From an uncultured Bacteroidota bacterium (GTDB lineage Bacteria > Bacteroidota > Bacteroidia > Bacteroidales > P3), in the NCBI GenBank assembly GCA_902793295.1, contig CADBDA010000014.1, forward strand, positions 1 through 64,000: a DNA stretch of 64,000 nt. The letters run 5' to 3'. Of this stretch, positions 54,101 through 61,669 are shown in pieces. The position numbers and the translations under genes were made by a program. Numbering within the stretch: position 1 is the stretch's first letter; every line of letters begins with the position of its first letter. Under the pieces are notes generated by a model. That model was given only the letters and a program-made list of their open reading frames with translations, was not told the origin of the DNA and did no database searches.

Positions 54101-54134
54101 CGTCAATTTGGTGCGGAAACTCATTCTGAAATAA
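48159..54134 (+). CDS. Giant modular T9SS-exported surface protein (FN3 and jelly-roll modules)
   Basis: 1991 aa. Signal peptide 1-22 (ending SRAQ). About nine fibronectin type III-like modules, each opening with a Cys and ending in ...YYVSLRALC/YEIYAQARC-type strands with a second Cys, e.g. CPAPDAL, CPEILN, CAAPLV, SCHTPNQL, TCPRPYNL, FYCETPQP, CFRPTN, CGSVDP. Between them are four jelly-roll/MAM-like modules (LPYHYGFEDF..., LPFDESFASW..., LPYFVDFDNM..., TPYSYDFENP...) and two copies of a third module (LTHLALMPSLS...LKVYLAHT; SEIIIPQSELD...VEIYIMPT). The last ~80 residues are a type A T9SS sorting domain (LVPNPAHG...VRVVDVTGRPV...LPSGAYFVQV...KLILK). Likely a cell-surface adhesin or secreted binding protein; ligand unknown. 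Confidence 0.85.
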   Translation: MKRNVLLIIVLLQLLIPLPSRAQCPAPDALMLVENGYNHSLLSWSTSENISTWQLSYVVRNYSNYYQYMVTDTLQLSPNDDGAVQYLLDTLPSASIIQVYLRPLCGDSVVAMASSICFCTPCAPIPSDSLPYHYGFEDFFSVPSFGTVLTPCWWLSPQSPADSTGRPSTVPYYQAEGSRSLFISATESMPRSWVSAPLVADSLHRLEVTFQAMSFSDNTSFEVGVMTNPLDYNSFSPITVCSIQGTSTWNHFSLTFEDYRGPQGFLTIMVRGQNSMFLDDFNVNHITCPEILNVAVRDVTSTSAFVEWQHNIHYPVQPYAFQLTVTDLVGQPIFVDTLANQWSLLNGLLPATSYYVSLRALCDTCSGGSRRFFFTTRPMPCLALDSLSFISDSIGQGTGVSYDIPFFSGSHYARSQQIFRASELGTPRVLTHLALMPSLSAETRHLKVYLAHTADSTLEGYSSPSDMRVVFDDTLNLVADQWCFLPLSTPFVYNGQANLLVTFYDDNPVLTGSPLQFYVHQSYANASRYDYKNTYRALGDGTGLAMRNNIIFEGYPCDSSLACAAPLVRVVDSTVNSLSFVWAPGGDESLWTVEYRMGTNASWTLIADTDTTRWTLAGLQPDSDYQIRVSHQCADTLFATVRTVHTPCPPHSLPFDESFASWPTGNQNYLPACWKKGNTSTGNSPYATYFQHMGDYRSLLFNYTNSYSSNGYYAYLSLPKMEAPVDTLMLSFYMFIEYESYNQNMRVGVSDNPTDMTTFREVGVATQSVPGQWELHQFTFNGIPDGYITLLTPSTGYATVYIDNITVDYFNPCQSPVDISLDSVDHHNAWLSWTANGAPSYQVQYGPSGFTLGNGTSMTVSSNGVMLPNLTFETNYDFYVRAICDAQHSSPWNGPFQFLSGCNTIDALPYFVDFDNMGVGMFPPPACWGYGSDYNSAYPQVNSSLNHGSGTGSGLYFNNNDYYGVGRYTYASMPALSSSVASVSQTQLYLYTRSNTSGGPYPLVVGVCDVSADLSTFVPVDTLWVTYGEWTGQDVYLESYTGTGRYITFVQYSLPQTTGNSLWIDDITLSYAESCHTPNQLQTIATTQNSASVGWNDRAGASQWIVEYGPLDFQPGTGTMILANSNPFTLTGLPPNYNGEFYVRALCSPGDTSGYSAFSAHFVTPQQPATTPYSYDFENPAEWSNWTTLTNNNSYCWLRSNYPQHLADTGSYSLFMAYNYVYYPYPYNTTVNAVAYRDIICPTAGDYMLTFDARAGGPLYDEGDGLRIFLVDPSATVSSSSANATTPWGPVDSLNVVFELCADTVWQTYNVYLENISGPQRLVFYWGNINRPYHTIKMAAVVDNVSLSLVTCPRPYNLQVDSVGPTYAALSWQGSASSYTVVCENDRAGATQPQTFVVSGNSILLTDLQQAHRYRFVVRSNCNVGDSSVYSEPLTFVTDSCVAEFWSQMGDVNHASLQSFYTPVNLLASYSVSEIIIPQSELDTVPIDLSGVAFNYQGQQPLDEKDLVEIYIMPTSKSCFDSVADAVNLTATACKVYTGALTCHQGWNYFGFDNYYHYAGSGNLMLVVNDLSNHGIPSQIALQNEFRVRRCDSSLTWSALSYNNPINLHNLDYYYGNSAYVFNYRPEMRLYSCGTFYCETPQPVLDVVTYNSAEIHWQSGEGNCEVQFMAADADDWSPSLVVTDTTYTFLNLVPDADYRFRMRRQCDSLRFSEWVEGAFTTAHLDCFRPTNLVASNATTSTVDLSWNGHEGDTAWSVHVWNTTFDTVFDVDTTAVTLISLVSDMRYMANVSTVCGDGLVVSSPSISVGFGTLPCGSVDPLVVTAVTSTSVTLRWTDISAPSYAVEIGEPGFGVDMGRRFITTATSITIDSLQPDHDYEIYAQARCGGPNTGRWSESVIVHTSNAAVTSVDKPSLQLVPNPAHGFSTLLLQGISGTFQVRVVDVTGRPVRTFTLQCGDNCRQTVRLDELPSGAYFVQVVGPNVNLVRKLILK

Positions 54135-54171
54135 GCGGGTGCATTACAGTCTGCTGCATGCTTCCTTCCTT

Positions 54172-54210
54172 GCCGACGGCTGGCTTTGGCTTGGCCGTCG
54201 GCTTTTTTTT
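54172..54210 (+). terminator. Terminator of the giant surface protein gene
   Basis: GCCGACGGC (54172-54180) and GCCGTCGGC (54194-54202), 9-bp GC-rich stem, then eight T (54203-54210). Strong intrinsic terminator. Confidence 0.9.
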
Positions 54211-54280
54211 GGCAGTTGGGCACAATAACCATCTTTTTTTTGCGTTACATATTGTTTTTAATAATTAATAATAAATATAA

Positions 54281-55576
<1,296 letters not shown>

Positions 55577-55601
55577 CCAGTGCTGCATTCGCAGCGGCTC
55601 C

Positions 55602-55657
55602 GGATATGTTGACAGGTGCATCGCGAAGACATGCGAGATGCACCGGTCAACATATCC
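55602..55657 (+). terminator. Long hairpin downstream of eno
   Basis: GGATATGTTGAC (55602-55613) pairs with GTCAACATATCC (55646-55657), 12 bp; after one mismatch GGTGCATC (55615-55622) pairs with GATGCACC (55637-55644), 8 bp. Followed by TCTTTCTG. Unusually long for a terminator but in the right place for eno. Confidence 0.7.
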
Positions 55658-55695
55658 TCTTTCTGTAAAATGTCTTATATTTCATTCCGATAAAC

Positions 55696-56742
55696 ATGCC
55701 AGAACTTACCTATCAGGAAGGTCGCACCGAACTCGACGCTTTGGGCCCCTATGCGCTCATCGAGCGTCTGACCGATGACTTCGAACACCACCATGCCTCA
55801 ACAGTGTTGGGTGTGGGCGACGATTGCGCCGTTGTCGGTGAGGGGAAGGTGAAAAATCTCATCACTACCAGCACGCTGGCTGAGGGTGTCGACTTCGACA
55901 TGATGTACACTCCGCTCAAGCATTTGGGCTACAAAGCTGTGGCTGTGGCCTTGAGTAATATCGCTGCCATGAATGGCACGCCCACCCAGATTACCGTGTC
56001 GGTGGTCGTCTCCAATCGCTACTCTGTCGAAGCGCTGGAGGAATTGTATGCGGGCATCCGCTTGTGCTGCCAACGCTATGATGTGGATCTGGTGGGTGGT
56101 AGTACGGGCAGCAGCCGTTCGGGCATGGTGATTACTGTCAGTGCGTTGGGTACGGTGGACGAAGAGTGCCTCACCCGTCGCAGCGGTGCCCGCCTGCACG
56201 ACTTGGTATGCGTCAGCGGTGATTTGGGCAGTGCCTACTCCGGTCTGCTCATCCTTGAACGCGAGAAGGTGACCTACCAGGCCAACCCCAATTTCCAACC
56301 CGACCTGGAATCGTACGACTATGTGCTGGAACGCTATCTGAAACCAGAGCCGCGACTGGATGTCGTGCGTCAGCTGGCCGAAAAAGGTGTGGTTCCGACT
56401 GCCATGATCGACGTGAGCAAGGGCTTGGCTTCCGAGGTGCTGCAGCTCTGCAAGGCTTCCGGCTGCGGTTGCGAGGTCTACGAAGAACGCCTGCCGATCG
56501 ACTATCAGACTACCCGCGTCTGCAGCGAAATGAGCCAAAACATGTTGCCAGACTCCAATGCCTTGAATGGGGGCGGCGATTACGAACTGCTCTTCACCGT
56601 GGCGCAAAGCGACTACGAAAAGATCAAGGATATGGATGGCGTCCATATCATCGGGCATATTACGGAGGAGGGCTCACCGGCGGTGATGGTCACTCCTCAA
56701 AACAGCACGATACAATTAGTCGCTCAGGGTTTCCGCAACTGA
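55696..56742 (+). CDS. thiL: Thiamine-monophosphate kinase
   Basis: Phosphorylates thiamine monophosphate to the active diphosphate; AIR synthase-like fold. 348 aa: GVGDDCAVVGEGK (metal/ATP binding), TSTLAEGVDFDMMYTPLKHLGYKAVAVALSNIAAMNGTP (substrate and Mg site), LVGGSTGSSRSGMVITVSALG, and IDVSKGLASEVLQLCKAS. No other thiamine genes adjacent. A TATATTTC box (55676-55683), one base off the -7 consensus, lies just upstream. Gap to pcm 36 nt. Confidence 0.93.
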   Translation: MPELTYQEGRTELDALGPYALIERLTDDFEHHHASTVLGVGDDCAVVGEGKVKNLITTSTLAEGVDFDMMYTPLKHLGYKAVAVALSNIAAMNGTPTQITVSVVVSNRYSVEALEELYAGIRLCCQRYDVDLVGGSTGSSRSGMVITVSALGTVDEECLTRRSGARLHDLVCVSGDLGSAYSGLLILEREKVTYQANPNFQPDLESYDYVLERYLKPEPRLDVVRQLAEKGVVPTAMIDVSKGLASEVLQLCKASGCGCEVYEERLPIDYQTTRVCSEMSQNMLPDSNALNGGGDYELLFTVAQSDYEKIKDMDGVHIIGHITEEGSPAVMVTPQNSTIQLVAQGFRN

Positions 56743-56778
56743 GGCCGACCATAGAAAATAACAAACAGCTAATCGTTA

Positions 56779-57435
56779 ATGGAAGATACGTTCAAACATC
56801 AGGGATGGCGTCGGCAGATGGTGGATGCGCTTCGCGAGAAAGGCATTGCCGACGAGAGTGTTCTGCGTGCCATGACAGAGGTGCCTCGCCACTTGTTCTT
56901 GGAAACCATGCTCGACTATATGGCCTACGAGGATCGTGCCTTGCCTATCAAGTGTGGGCAGACCATTTCCCAACCCTCCACTGTGGCTTTTCAAAGCGCC
57001 TTGCTCGATGCCAAAGCCGACATGAAGGTGCTCGAAGTGGGTACGGGAAGCGGCTACCAGACGGCCGTGCTTTGTGCACTGGGTTTGAGGGTCTTTACTA
57101 TCGAAAGACAAAAGGAATTGTTCGACCTCAGCAAAAAACGGCTTCAAGCGCTCAAGTATCGTGCCAAGTGCTTTCTGGGCGATGGCTACAAAGGACTTCC
57201 TGAATACGCTCCCTTCGACCGCATCCTCATCACCTGTGGGGCACCCGAGGTGCCTGCCGATTTGTTGCAGCAGCTGAAGGTGGGCGGCGTGATGGTTGTC
57301 CCCGTTGGTGGCGACCGCCAGGAAATGCTACGCATCGCCAAAATGGGCGACAAGGACTCCGACCTGCTACAGCAACGTTTCGGCGACTGCAACTTTGTCC
57401 CCATGCTCGAAAAATTGGACTATGGAGGGAAATGA
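56779..57435 (+). CDS. pcm: Protein-L-isoaspartate O-methyltransferase
   Basis: Repairs isoaspartyl residues by methylating them with SAM. 218 aa: RRQMVDALREKGIADESVLRAMTEVPRHLF, CGQTISQPSTVAFQSALLDAKADMKVLEVGTGSGYQTAVL (SAM motif I), YDRILITCGAPEVPADLLQQLKVGGVMVVPVG-type block (FDRILITCGAPEVPADL). Cotranscribed with thiL. Convergent with the next gene, with only 11 nt between stops. Confidence 0.94.
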   Translation: MEDTFKHQGWRRQMVDALREKGIADESVLRAMTEVPRHLFLETMLDYMAYEDRALPIKCGQTISQPSTVAFQSALLDAKADMKVLEVGTGSGYQTAVLCALGLRVFTIERQKELFDLSKKRLQALKYRAKCFLGDGYKGLPEYAPFDRILITCGAPEVPADLLQQLKVGGVMVVPVGGDRQEMLRIAKMGDKDSDLLQQRFGDCNFVPMLEKLDYGGK

Positions 57436-57446
57436 ATACGCCCTTG

Positions 57447-57869
57447 CTACAGAAACTCTCGGAAAAGGATATGCTGCTTCGATAGCCGTTTTGAAGTGAA
57501 AACCAGTCCTATGTCGTAAAGGTCGACCGATAGCGTCACCTCGTGTTCTTTGACAAGTCTGCTCCACTGCTCCTCGCTGCTGCGGTTGCCATGTGGCTGC
57601 CGTACCATCCCTATCAGTCCGTCGTTGCGTGTGGCCAGCACTGTGTCGGCTCCGTCCAGTGTCGGCTCGGCGCCGGTTTCGGTGGCTCCATAGTGGTCGG
57701 CCAGTTTGTAGCGCAGTTGTCCGTAGCGGTCGCGACGCCCTATGCCCATACGTGCCATCGTCGGCTTGTCTAGTTTCGGCGCAAGCACGTTCTCATATAG
57801 GTCGTACATAAATGGCGACTGGATATTGTACTGGGTCTTAGCGAATAAAAAGTGGTGCAGACGGTTCAT
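57447..57869 (-). CDS. Truncated-looking relative of Bacteroidota SAM-dependent methyltransferases
   Basis: 140 aa without signal peptide. The N-terminus (LHHFLFAKTQYNIQSPFMYDLYENVL) and the C-terminus (WSRLVKEHEVTLSVDLYDIGLVFTSKRLSKQHILFREF) recall the two ends of a Bacteroidota class I methyltransferase family of about 250 aa that begins with an HSPF motif and ends with SIDLYDxGLLF. The SAM-binding core (motif I GxGxG) that should lie between them is missing. No frameshift is visible, so it is a clean short protein, perhaps an adapted remnant or a distinct small family. Homology is from memory of motifs and is uncertain. Confidence 0.6.
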   Translation of the reverse strand: MNRLHHFLFAKTQYNIQSPFMYDLYENVLAPKLDKPTMARMGIGRRDRYGQLRYKLADHYGATETGAEPTLDGADTVLATRNDGLIGMVRQPHGNRSSEEQWSRLVKEHEVTLSVDLYDIGLVFTSKRLSKQHILFREFL

Positions 57870-57889
57870 TCCGGTTTCATTTCATCTTG

Positions 57890-57897
57890 CAAAAATA
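57890..57897 (-). promoter_or_regulatory. -7 box of the 57447-57869 gene, overlapping the gldD start
   Basis: TATTTTTG on the minus strand (57897 to 57890). The last base is the A of the gldD start codon on the other strand, so the two divergent genes share a 27-nt gap. No -33 match seen. Confidence 0.45.
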
Positions 57898-58580
57898 TGA
57901 AAAAAACACGTATATTAATGAGAAAACAACACATCATCATCCTTGCAAGCCTTCTGGCGGTGGCAATTTTCACCGCCTGTGGCGGCAGCGACGGCTACGC
58001 TCCCAAGCCCAAGGGCTATATGCGCATTGACTTACCAGAACACAAATACTGGCTTGTAGACACCCTGCACCATCCAGACACTCCATATTGGATTGGAGAC
58101 AGCATACAGGTTCTTAAGTACGACAAGCCGTACCATCTGTTTCCAGTCATTTTCGAAGCCAGCAAATATGCCGAAGTGGGCGAGAAGGACGCCCCTGCCG
58201 GAGTGACTTGGATTGATGTCAAGTATCCGCAGTGGAACGGCATAATATTTCTAACCTACAAGCGGTTGCACAAGCCGGGCGACCTCGCCGCCGAAGTCGA
58301 TACTTCATATCAGTTGCTTTCAAAACATTTTGGGTTCTCTTCCGGTGTCGACGAACGACAGTTTGTCAACGAGGATGAGCGCGTCTATGCCACCACCTAT
58401 CGTCTACAAGGACAGAATGTGGCATCCACCTTCCAGTTTTGGGCCACCGACAGCGTCAGCCATTTCCTGCGCGGCTCGCTCTATATCGATTGTGTCCCCA
58501 ACAACGATTCGCTGGCTCCTGTGCTTGACTATCTTCAGCATGATCTTGTACATCTGATCGAAACCCTTAAATGGAGATGA
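57897..58580 (+). CDS. gldD: GldD-family gliding/T9SS-associated lipoprotein
   Basis: 227 aa: signal peptide with lipobox (LLAVAIFTAC), then YAPKPKGYMRIDLPEHKYW, a signature of GldD, followed by FPVIFEASKYAEV, WIDVKYPQWNGIIFLTYK, FQFWATDSVSHFLRGSLYIDCVPNNDSLAPVLDYLQHDLVHLIETLKW. GldD is required for gliding in Flavobacterium and is common in T9SS-bearing Bacteroidota; its exact role is unknown. The ATG at 57897 gives a proper signal. The end overlaps the hydrolase gene by 4-10 nt. Confidence 0.88.
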   Translation: MKKTRILMRKQHIIILASLLAVAIFTACGGSDGYAPKPKGYMRIDLPEHKYWLVDTLHHPDTPYWIGDSIQVLKYDKPYHLFPVIFEASKYAEVGEKDAPAGVTWIDVKYPQWNGIIFLTYKRLHKPGDLAAEVDTSYQLLSKHFGFSSGVDERQFVNEDERVYATTYRLQGQNVASTFQFWATDSVSHFLRGSLYIDCVPNNDSLAPVLDYLQHDLVHLIETLKWR

Positions 58581-59986
58581 TGAAGCCGCTAAAACGTTTG
58601 TCGCTGCTGGTGATGCTTTGCGTCGCCACGTCGATTCAGGCACAGCAAGATCCGTTCTGGTTGATTCATCGTCTTGGTCACTGGTGGCTTGGTGTTATCG
58701 AGGAGGCCAGTCTGCCGATCAACCTCACGTTCGGTGTCGCCGATGGCGAGTTGAAACCTTTCCTCTACAGCCCTATGCAGAGCTCAGAGCCAATGATAGC
58801 GACAAAATGGAGCCTCGATGGCGACACGCTGCGCATCAACCACAAGGAAACGGGTGTCCGCCTTACCCTCGTGTGGAACGCTGCCGACAGCACATTCGAT
58901 GGTACTTTCCGACAGGGGATGCTGCGCACTAAGTTACATCTGGAGCCGACCGACAGCCTCTTCCGCCTTGTTCGGCCACAAACGCCCCGGCCTCCGTTCC
59001 CCTATAGTGAGCAGGAAGTCACAATAGTGCGTAAAAAAGCAAGCGTAACCCTTGCCGGTACACTGACCATCCCTGAAGGCGAAGGTCCCTTTCCGGCTGT
59101 GGTGCTGATCAGTGGTAGCGGTCAGCAAAACCGCGACGAGGAGTTGATGGGCCACAAACCGTTCTTGGTTCTTGCCGATTGGCTGACCCGCCAGGGCATC
59201 GCCGTCCTGCGCTACGACGACCGCGGCATGGGTGGATCGAAAGGGGAGGTGACCAATGCCACCTCTTTCGATTTTGCCGACGACGCCGAGGCGGTGTTCG
59301 ATTGGCTCAGACATCATCCTATGGTCGACAAGCGCCATGTGGGGCTGCTGGGCCATAGCGAGGGAGCCATGATCGCCTCCGTGGTGGCTTCTCGCAATCG
59401 TCATGTGGATTTTGTCGTCTTTCTGGCCGGTCCCGGAACTTCAGGGGCCGATATTTTGTTGCAGCAGAACACGCGCATCATGCAACTCAACGGTGTGCCG
59501 CCCATGCTCAACGACCGGCATACGGAATTTCTCCGTCAGGTCTTCCTTCGGATCGATACGCTTTCTCCCGACCGCTACCAGGAGGCGTTTGTCGCGCTTT
59601 GCGACTCTGTGGCTATGGGTCTTTCTGCCGATGAACGCAAACAGGCTTCGCTTCGCAAGAGCGATGCTGTCGCTTTGGCGCTGCAGCTCAAAAACCCTTG
59701 GTTCAAAACCTTTTTGTCATTCGACAATAGTATCTATCTGAAACGTATGCGATGTCCTTTGCTGGCGGTCAACGGCGACCTCGACTGTCAGGTGCTTCCG
59801 TGCAATCTTGACGCGATTGCTGCTGCTACGGACGGCCGTGCCGTTGTCAAACTGATGCCCGGACTTAACCATTTGTTGCAACATTGCACCAGCGGATCGA
59901 CTGCCGAATACTTTCAAATTGACGAAACACTCGCCCCCGAGGTGTTGGCGCTTGTCGCCCAGTGGATTCTTGAACGGGTTAAATGA
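58571..59986 (+). CDS. Exported alpha/beta hydrolase
   Basis: 471 aa. Signal peptide ending SIQAQ; N-terminal beta-rich domain of about 140 residues (LTFGVADGELKPFLYSP...SLDGDTLRINHKETGVRL...) then an alpha/beta hydrolase domain: VVLISGSGQQNRDEEL (oxyanion region), LRYDDRGMGGSKG, GLLGHSEGAMIAS (nucleophile elbow GHSEG), VNGDLDCQVLP (acid) and PGLNHLLQH (His). This two-part layout is common in Bacteroidota peptidase/esterase-like proteins. Substrate unknown. Starts at 58571, 58577 or 58580 are all possible; each overlaps the gldD stop. Confidence 0.85.
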   Translation: MEMMKPLKRLSLLVMLCVATSIQAQQDPFWLIHRLGHWWLGVIEEASLPINLTFGVADGELKPFLYSPMQSSEPMIATKWSLDGDTLRINHKETGVRLTLVWNAADSTFDGTFRQGMLRTKLHLEPTDSLFRLVRPQTPRPPFPYSEQEVTIVRKKASVTLAGTLTIPEGEGPFPAVVLISGSGQQNRDEELMGHKPFLVLADWLTRQGIAVLRYDDRGMGGSKGEVTNATSFDFADDAEAVFDWLRHHPMVDKRHVGLLGHSEGAMIASVVASRNRHVDFVVFLAGPGTSGADILLQQNTRIMQLNGVPPMLNDRHTEFLRQVFLRIDTLSPDRYQEAFVALCDSVAMGLSADERKQASLRKSDAVALALQLKNPWFKTFLSFDNSIYLKRMRCPLLAVNGDLDCQVLPCNLDAIAAATDGRAVVKLMPGLNHLLQHCTSGSTAEYFQIDETLAPEVLALVAQWILERVK

Positions 59987-60036
59987 TGTTGAAATACAAT
60001 GATTTGATATTTTTGGATCGACAAATATGACGCTGT

Positions 60037-60068
60037 TTTGGCATATAAACAAAAAAAGTGTATCTTTG
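60037..60068 (+). promoter_or_regulatory. Promoter of the small lipoprotein/hldD unit
   Basis: TTTG (60037-60040), 20 nt, TATCTTTG (60061-60068): full consensus. A further TATTTTTG at 60008-60015 has no -33 partner. Confidence 0.8.
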
Positions 60069-60123
60069 CAAAGTGAAAACCAGATGGAACCAATCATTTA
60101 TTAACCAATAAAAATCTTTTGTT

Positions 60124-60573
60124 ATGAAAAAAATTTTGTTTTGCCTGGTGGCGCTGACTTCAATGGCACTGTATTCGTGCGGCAAGAACGACGATTCCAA
60201 TTTGGCTGACAAGTTCGTGGGCGAATATGATGTCACAGCCGAAGCCACCCTGCACAATATTCCCATGATGGGCGATTATTCCCAGACCCTCGACAATCTT
60301 ACTTGCACCATCGCCAAGGACGGCGAAGAGGGCGATGTCATCCTGACCATGGCCGACAGGTCGACTACGGGCTATGTCGATAAGAAAGGTCTTCACGTCG
60401 AATCCATGGTCATCACCGAAACCTTAATGGGTGCTAGTGTCGACATAACCGTTACCTTCCCTGTTATCAGTGAACCTGTCAATGGCACAATCCACTGGGT
60501 GTCTCCCATCTCTGCGTCCGTCATGGGTGTCTCCATCAGCGGCGAGGCCGATGTGACGGCCATCAAAAAATAA
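60124..60573 (+). CDS. Small calycin-like lipoprotein
   Basis: 149 aa. Lipoprotein signal (LFCLVALTSMALYSC, Cys19). The mature part looks like an all-beta barrel: NLADKFVGEYDVTAEATLHNIP...QTLDNLTCTIAKDGEEGDVILTM, TTGYVDKKGLHVESMVI and a C-terminal GVSISGEADVTAIKK. The pattern FVGxYxVT-(strands)-GxxT resembles small lipocalin-like lipoproteins of Bacteroidales that often have unknown ligands. Directly precedes hldD (24 nt), likely cotranscribed. Confidence 0.7.
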   Translation: MKKILFCLVALTSMALYSCGKNDDSNLADKFVGEYDVTAEATLHNIPMMGDYSQTLDNLTCTIAKDGEEGDVILTMADRSTTGYVDKKGLHVESMVITETLMGASVDITVTFPVISEPVNGTIHWVSPISASVMGVSISGEADVTAIKK

Positions 60574-60597
60574 CCGAATCGAATTAGTTAGCATTAC

Positions 60598-61581
60598 ATG
60601 TACATTATAACGGGTGCTACGGGTTTCATCGGCTCAAACTTGTTGGCTGAGATGGAACTCCGAGGTTATCGCAATCTTGTCGCTGTCGATTCTTTTGGCA
60701 CCGACAGCAAATGGAAAAATGTGGCCAAACGCTCCGCGGTGCGTTTCCTTTCGCCCAATCAACTGGAGGATTTCATCTCCTCCCGGCCGGGTCAGATTGA
60801 TGCAGTGCTCCATTTGGGCGCCATCTCTTCCACCACCGAAACGGATGTCGACCTGATTGTGGCCAATAATTTCCAACTGACGGTGTGGCTCTATTCTTTC
60901 TGCCACCTTCATGGCATTCCACTCATCTACGCATCGTCGGCTGCGACCTATGGCGATGGCTGCTTGGGTTTCGTCGACCGCGACGACCTGCAACATCTCC
61001 ACAAGTTGCGTCCCCTCAATGCCTACGGGTGGAGCAAAAACGCCGTCGATAAATTCATTGCCGATGACGGCGGCTTTGCCCCGAACAATTCTCAGGTGGT
61101 CGGACTGAAGTTCTTCAATGTCTATGGCCCCAACGAATACCATAAAGGTATGCAGATGAGCGTGATACGCCATTTCTTTGAACAGTATCGCACCACGGGT
61201 AAGGTACGCCTCTTTAAATCGTACCGCGACGACTGTGCCCATGGCGAGCAGCGTCGCGATTTCGTCTGGGTGGGCGACTGTGTCGATGTGATGCTTTGGA
61301 TGCTGGAACATCCGCAGGTGAACGGTCTGTTCAATGTAGGAACAGGTCATGCGACATCCTACAACACCGTGGCGCAAAGTGTGGCGCGGAGCATGGGTGT
61401 GGAACCCGTGATAGAGTATGTCGACATGCCCGACTCGGTGCGCAACCAGTATCAGTATTTTACCGAAGCCGACCTCGCCAAACTGCGCAGTGTTGGTTAC
61501 GACAACACCATGACCGCTGTCCCCGACGGCGTGGAGATGTACGTGGGCAATTACCTCTCACAACCCGACATTTACCGCTGA
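60598..61581 (+). CDS. hldD: ADP-L-glycero-D-manno-heptose 6-epimerase
   Basis: Last step of ADP-heptose synthesis for the LPS core. 327 aa, SDR fold: IITGATGFIGSNLLAEM (NADP site), YASSAATYGDGCLGFVD, YGWSKNAVDKF (YxxxK), GLKFFNVYGPNEYHKGMQMSVIRHFFEQ, CAHGEQRRDFVWVGDCVDVM, and MPDSVRNQYQYFTEADLAKLRS. The DxxxQRRDF/VxDC pattern fits HldD rather than other epimerases. It is separated from other heptose genes here. Confidence 0.93.
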   Translation: MYIITGATGFIGSNLLAEMELRGYRNLVAVDSFGTDSKWKNVAKRSAVRFLSPNQLEDFISSRPGQIDAVLHLGAISSTTETDVDLIVANNFQLTVWLYSFCHLHGIPLIYASSAATYGDGCLGFVDRDDLQHLHKLRPLNAYGWSKNAVDKFIADDGGFAPNNSQVVGLKFFNVYGPNEYHKGMQMSVIRHFFEQYRTTGKVRLFKSYRDDCAHGEQRRDFVWVGDCVDVMLWMLEHPQVNGLFNVGTGHATSYNTVAQSVARSMGVEPVIEYVDMPDSVRNQYQYFTEADLAKLRSVGYDNTMTAVPDGVEMYVGNYLSQPDIYR

Positions 61582-61623
61582 TTTTTCCGCTCTTTTTACA
61601 GAAATTGTTTTTTATTTGAAACT

Positions 61624-61655
61624 GGACGCCGCCAGAGAACTCTCTGACGGCGTCC
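61624..61655. terminator. Hairpin between the convergent hldD and T9SS genes
   Basis: A 14-bp stem with one mismatch (61624-61637 with 61642-61655, GGACGCCG.CAGAG), loop AACT. Convergent position and strong stem suggest a shared terminator, though T-tracts on both sides are poor. Confidence 0.65.
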
Positions 61656-61669
61656 GGTCGGTATCGGTG

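Noticed and set aside
57436..57446. Terminator between the convergent pcm and stub genes
   Set aside because: Only 11 nt between stops and no hairpin visible; transcripts may overlap.
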